This document shows, piece after piece, positions 5,031-6,524 of a stretch of DNA of 6,524 bases. The position numbers and the translations under genes are program-made. This DNA comes from Chloroflexota bacterium (lineage in GTDB: Bacteria; Chloroflexota; Limnocylindria; Limnocylindrales; CSP1-4). The stretch spans positions 1-6,524 of the forward strand of contig JACDBP010000204.1 of assembly GCA_013694835.1 (NCBI GenBank), given 5' to 3'. Numbering within the stretch: position 1 is the first letter of the stretch; each line of letters opens with the position of its first letter. The notes under the pieces were generated by a model that was not told the DNA's origin, made no database searches, and saw only the letters and a list, made by a program, of their open reading frames with translations.

Positions 5031-6524
5031 TCAGTGACAGGTGGCCGTGCCGCTGTCCGTGAACATGCCACCAGCTACCGGCAGGAACCGCCAGTCGTAG
5101 GCGCCGGAGCGCATCGTCAGCTCCAACACGCCAAAGCTCGTGTTCTGCCGGATCTCACTGTTCGGCTTGAAGGTTCCCCACGGGTACAGGCCGTTGCCGC
5201 CGGTCCCGACCACGAACTGGCGGACGCCCGTGGAGGCGTCGGCCTCACCTGACGGCGACTGCAGTGCGAACCGCTCGTAGTCATGGTCGTGACCGGTCAT
5301 CACGACGTCGGCGCCGGCCGCATGGAGTTCGGCGAACAGTGGCGCCACGTCCATGTTGTTGCCATGAGGCCCGGAGCTGAAGCGCGGGTGGTGCCAGTAG
5401 GCTGCGACGCACGCTCGTGGGCGCGCCGCGAGATCCGCGCGGAGCCAGGCGAGCTGCGGCGAGCCTTCGTCACAGCCGCCGACCGCGGCGCAGTTGCTGT
5501 TCAAGGCGTAGATCCGCCAGGTGCCGAGGTCATAGGCATACCAGCCCTTGTCGGGCGCGCCGGCGGCACTTCCGAAGTACCCGAAGTATCCGGCCGCGGC
5601 CGTGGTGTAGTACTCGTGGTTGCCCGGTGTCGGCCGGGTCCGCGACTTGACCCGGCCCCACGTCGGCGCGTAGCAGGCGGCGAACTCGGCTGCCGTTCCC
5701 CGGTCGTAGGCAAGGTCGCCGGTCGTGATGACCGTCCCGACCACACCGTCCAGCAAGGTGGCCGTGGCGCTGTCCGTGGTGCGGTCGCAGGAGGCGATGT
5801 CGCCCGCCCCGACCAGGACGGGATCCGGACCGCCTGCTCGCACGACGAGGAATCCGTCGACGTCGACGCGTGATCCCACCGGGTCGTCCAGGTGCCTGAT
5901 CTCCAGGGTGTGGGTGCCGGGGACATCGAACCGGCGCTGGAACAGCACCTGGCGCGGTTGCACCGCGGCAGCCGCGGTATCGACCGTGGTCACGAGGGTC
6001 CCGTCGACCAGGACCTCGGCGCTTCCGCGGTTGGGACCTTTCGCGCCCAGCCAGGCCACTCGCTCGCCGGTAACGGTGACGCTCAGCACGCTCCCGCCAA
6101 CCTTGGAGCGCTGCGTCACGCCGCGGAGGAACTGCGGCGCGGCCTGCGACGACCACGAGACATCGGCGGCGATGGCAGGGTCACCGTCGTGGAGCACGCC
6201 GGCGACGAGCGGTCCCGTCCGCGCCCACGCACCCACGTTCCCGGCGGCATTCACGGCGCGCAGCACGAACCGGTGACTCTGCTGCTGTGCCAATTCGAGG
6301 GTGACGCTCCTGGCGAGGGACCCGGGCAGCGGGATCGCGACATAGCCGCCGTAGTTGGCGCTCATCAGGAGCTCATAGCGCACGACGGGGCTTTGGGACC
6401 CGGTCGCGGGCGGCCAGTCGAGGGCGACCGGCACGGTCGCCTCGGACACGGTCGATCCGAGCTTGAACCGCAGCTTCGGTGGCTGCGTGATGGGTGCGGT
6501 CGTGTCGTGGATCACGGTCACGGG
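5031..6524 (-). CDS. Secreted purple-acid-phosphatase-like metallophosphoesterase, N-terminus off the right edge
   Basis: The frame is open to the window edge, giving 497 residues to the stop; residues are numbered from the GTG codon ending at 6521. A DTTAP linker (6-10) suggests a further domain before the visible start. Residues 14-100 resemble a fibronectin type III domain ending in NAAGNVGAW. Residues 110-228 form a probable beta-sandwich with repeated VDG motifs. The catalytic domain (235-496) carries metal-ligand motifs in order: GDIA (240-243), GDLAY (268-272), GNHE (300-303), WHH (376-378) and GHDH (410-413). The Tyr in GDLAY and the lack of His in the first motif match purple acid phosphatases. 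Six catalytic-domain cysteines and the adhesive-type domains suggest an exported enzyme hydrolysing phosphoesters; the signal peptide is not visible. It is first of the three minus-strand genes, 37 bases before the glycosyltransferase start. Phosphatase rather than phosphodiesterase activity is inferred. Confidence 0.92.
   Translation of the reverse strand, partial: PVTVIHDTTAPITQPPKLRFKLGSTVSEATVPVALDWPPATGSQSPVVRYELLMSANYGGYVAIPLPGSLARSVTLELAQQQSHRFVLRAVNAAGNVGAWARTGPLVAGVLHDGDPAIAADVSWSSQAAPQFLRGVTQRSKVGGSVLSVTVTGERVAWLGAKGPNRGSAEVLVDGTLVTTVDTAAAAVQPRQVLFQRRFDVPGTHTLEIRHLDDPVGSRVDVDGFLVVRAGGPDPVLVGAGDIASCDRTTDSATATLLDGVVGTVITTGDLAYDRGTAAEFAACYAPTWGRVKSRTRPTPGNHEYYTTAAAGYFGYFGSAAGAPDKGWYAYDLGTWRIYALNSNCAAVGGCDEGSPQLAWLRADLAARPRACVAAYWHHPRFSSGPHGNNMDVAPLFAELHAAGADVVMTGHDHDYERFALQSPSGEADASTGVRQFVVGTGGNGLYPWGTFKPNSEIRQNTSFGVLELTMRSGAYDWRFLPVAGGMFTDSGTATCH

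Noticed and set aside
4994..5071. Glycosyltransferase start at GTG 5071, overlapping the phosphoesterase gene
   Set aside because: The added 26 residues are unlike the family N-terminus, and the 41-base overlap with the conserved phosphoesterase C-terminus makes this start unlikely.

Overview
The window is GC-rich bacterial DNA with dense coding, Shine-Dalgarno-led genes, two likely TTG starts and short intergenic gaps. The protein types fit a high-GC soil-type bacterium such as Chloroflexota or Actinomycetota: a DrrA/DrrB-type exporter, a purple-acid-phosphatase-like secreted phosphoesterase, and a GT4 glycosyltransferase. This lineage is an inference; no marker gene is present.

Layout, left to right. 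(1) Positions 1-543, minus strand: the N-terminal part of a P-loop kinase-like ATPase with a four-cysteine zinc ribbon at its front; the gene runs off the left edge. (2) Positions 544-718: a divergent intergenic region, part of which may encode an N-terminal extension of the first gene. (3) Positions 719-2580, plus strand: a two-gene operon with a 4-base overlap, encoding the ATPase and the permease of a daunorubicin-resistance-type ABC-2 exporter. (4) Positions 2602-6524, minus strand: three genes in transcription order from the right edge. These are a large secreted metallophosphoesterase (N-terminus off the window), a GT4-like glycosyltransferase and a membrane-anchored SAM methyltransferase. 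The gaps between them are only 37 and 58 bases. This set meets the exporter operon tail to tail at 2581-2601.

The exporter genes form one functional unit: ATPase plus membrane partner, moving a hydrophobic compound or lipid outward. The three minus-strand genes are probably co-transcribed and suggest envelope or glycan metabolism, but their substrates cannot be read from sequence. The kinase-like protein diverges from the exporter and could be co-regulated with it, which is a weak inference.

I saw no tRNA, rRNA, CRISPR array, insertion sequence, integrase, attachment site or convincing intrinsic terminator. Most genes belong to recognisable families. The least-described item is the zinc-ribbon/P-loop protein at the left edge. 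I do not see clear evidence for a wholly new system.
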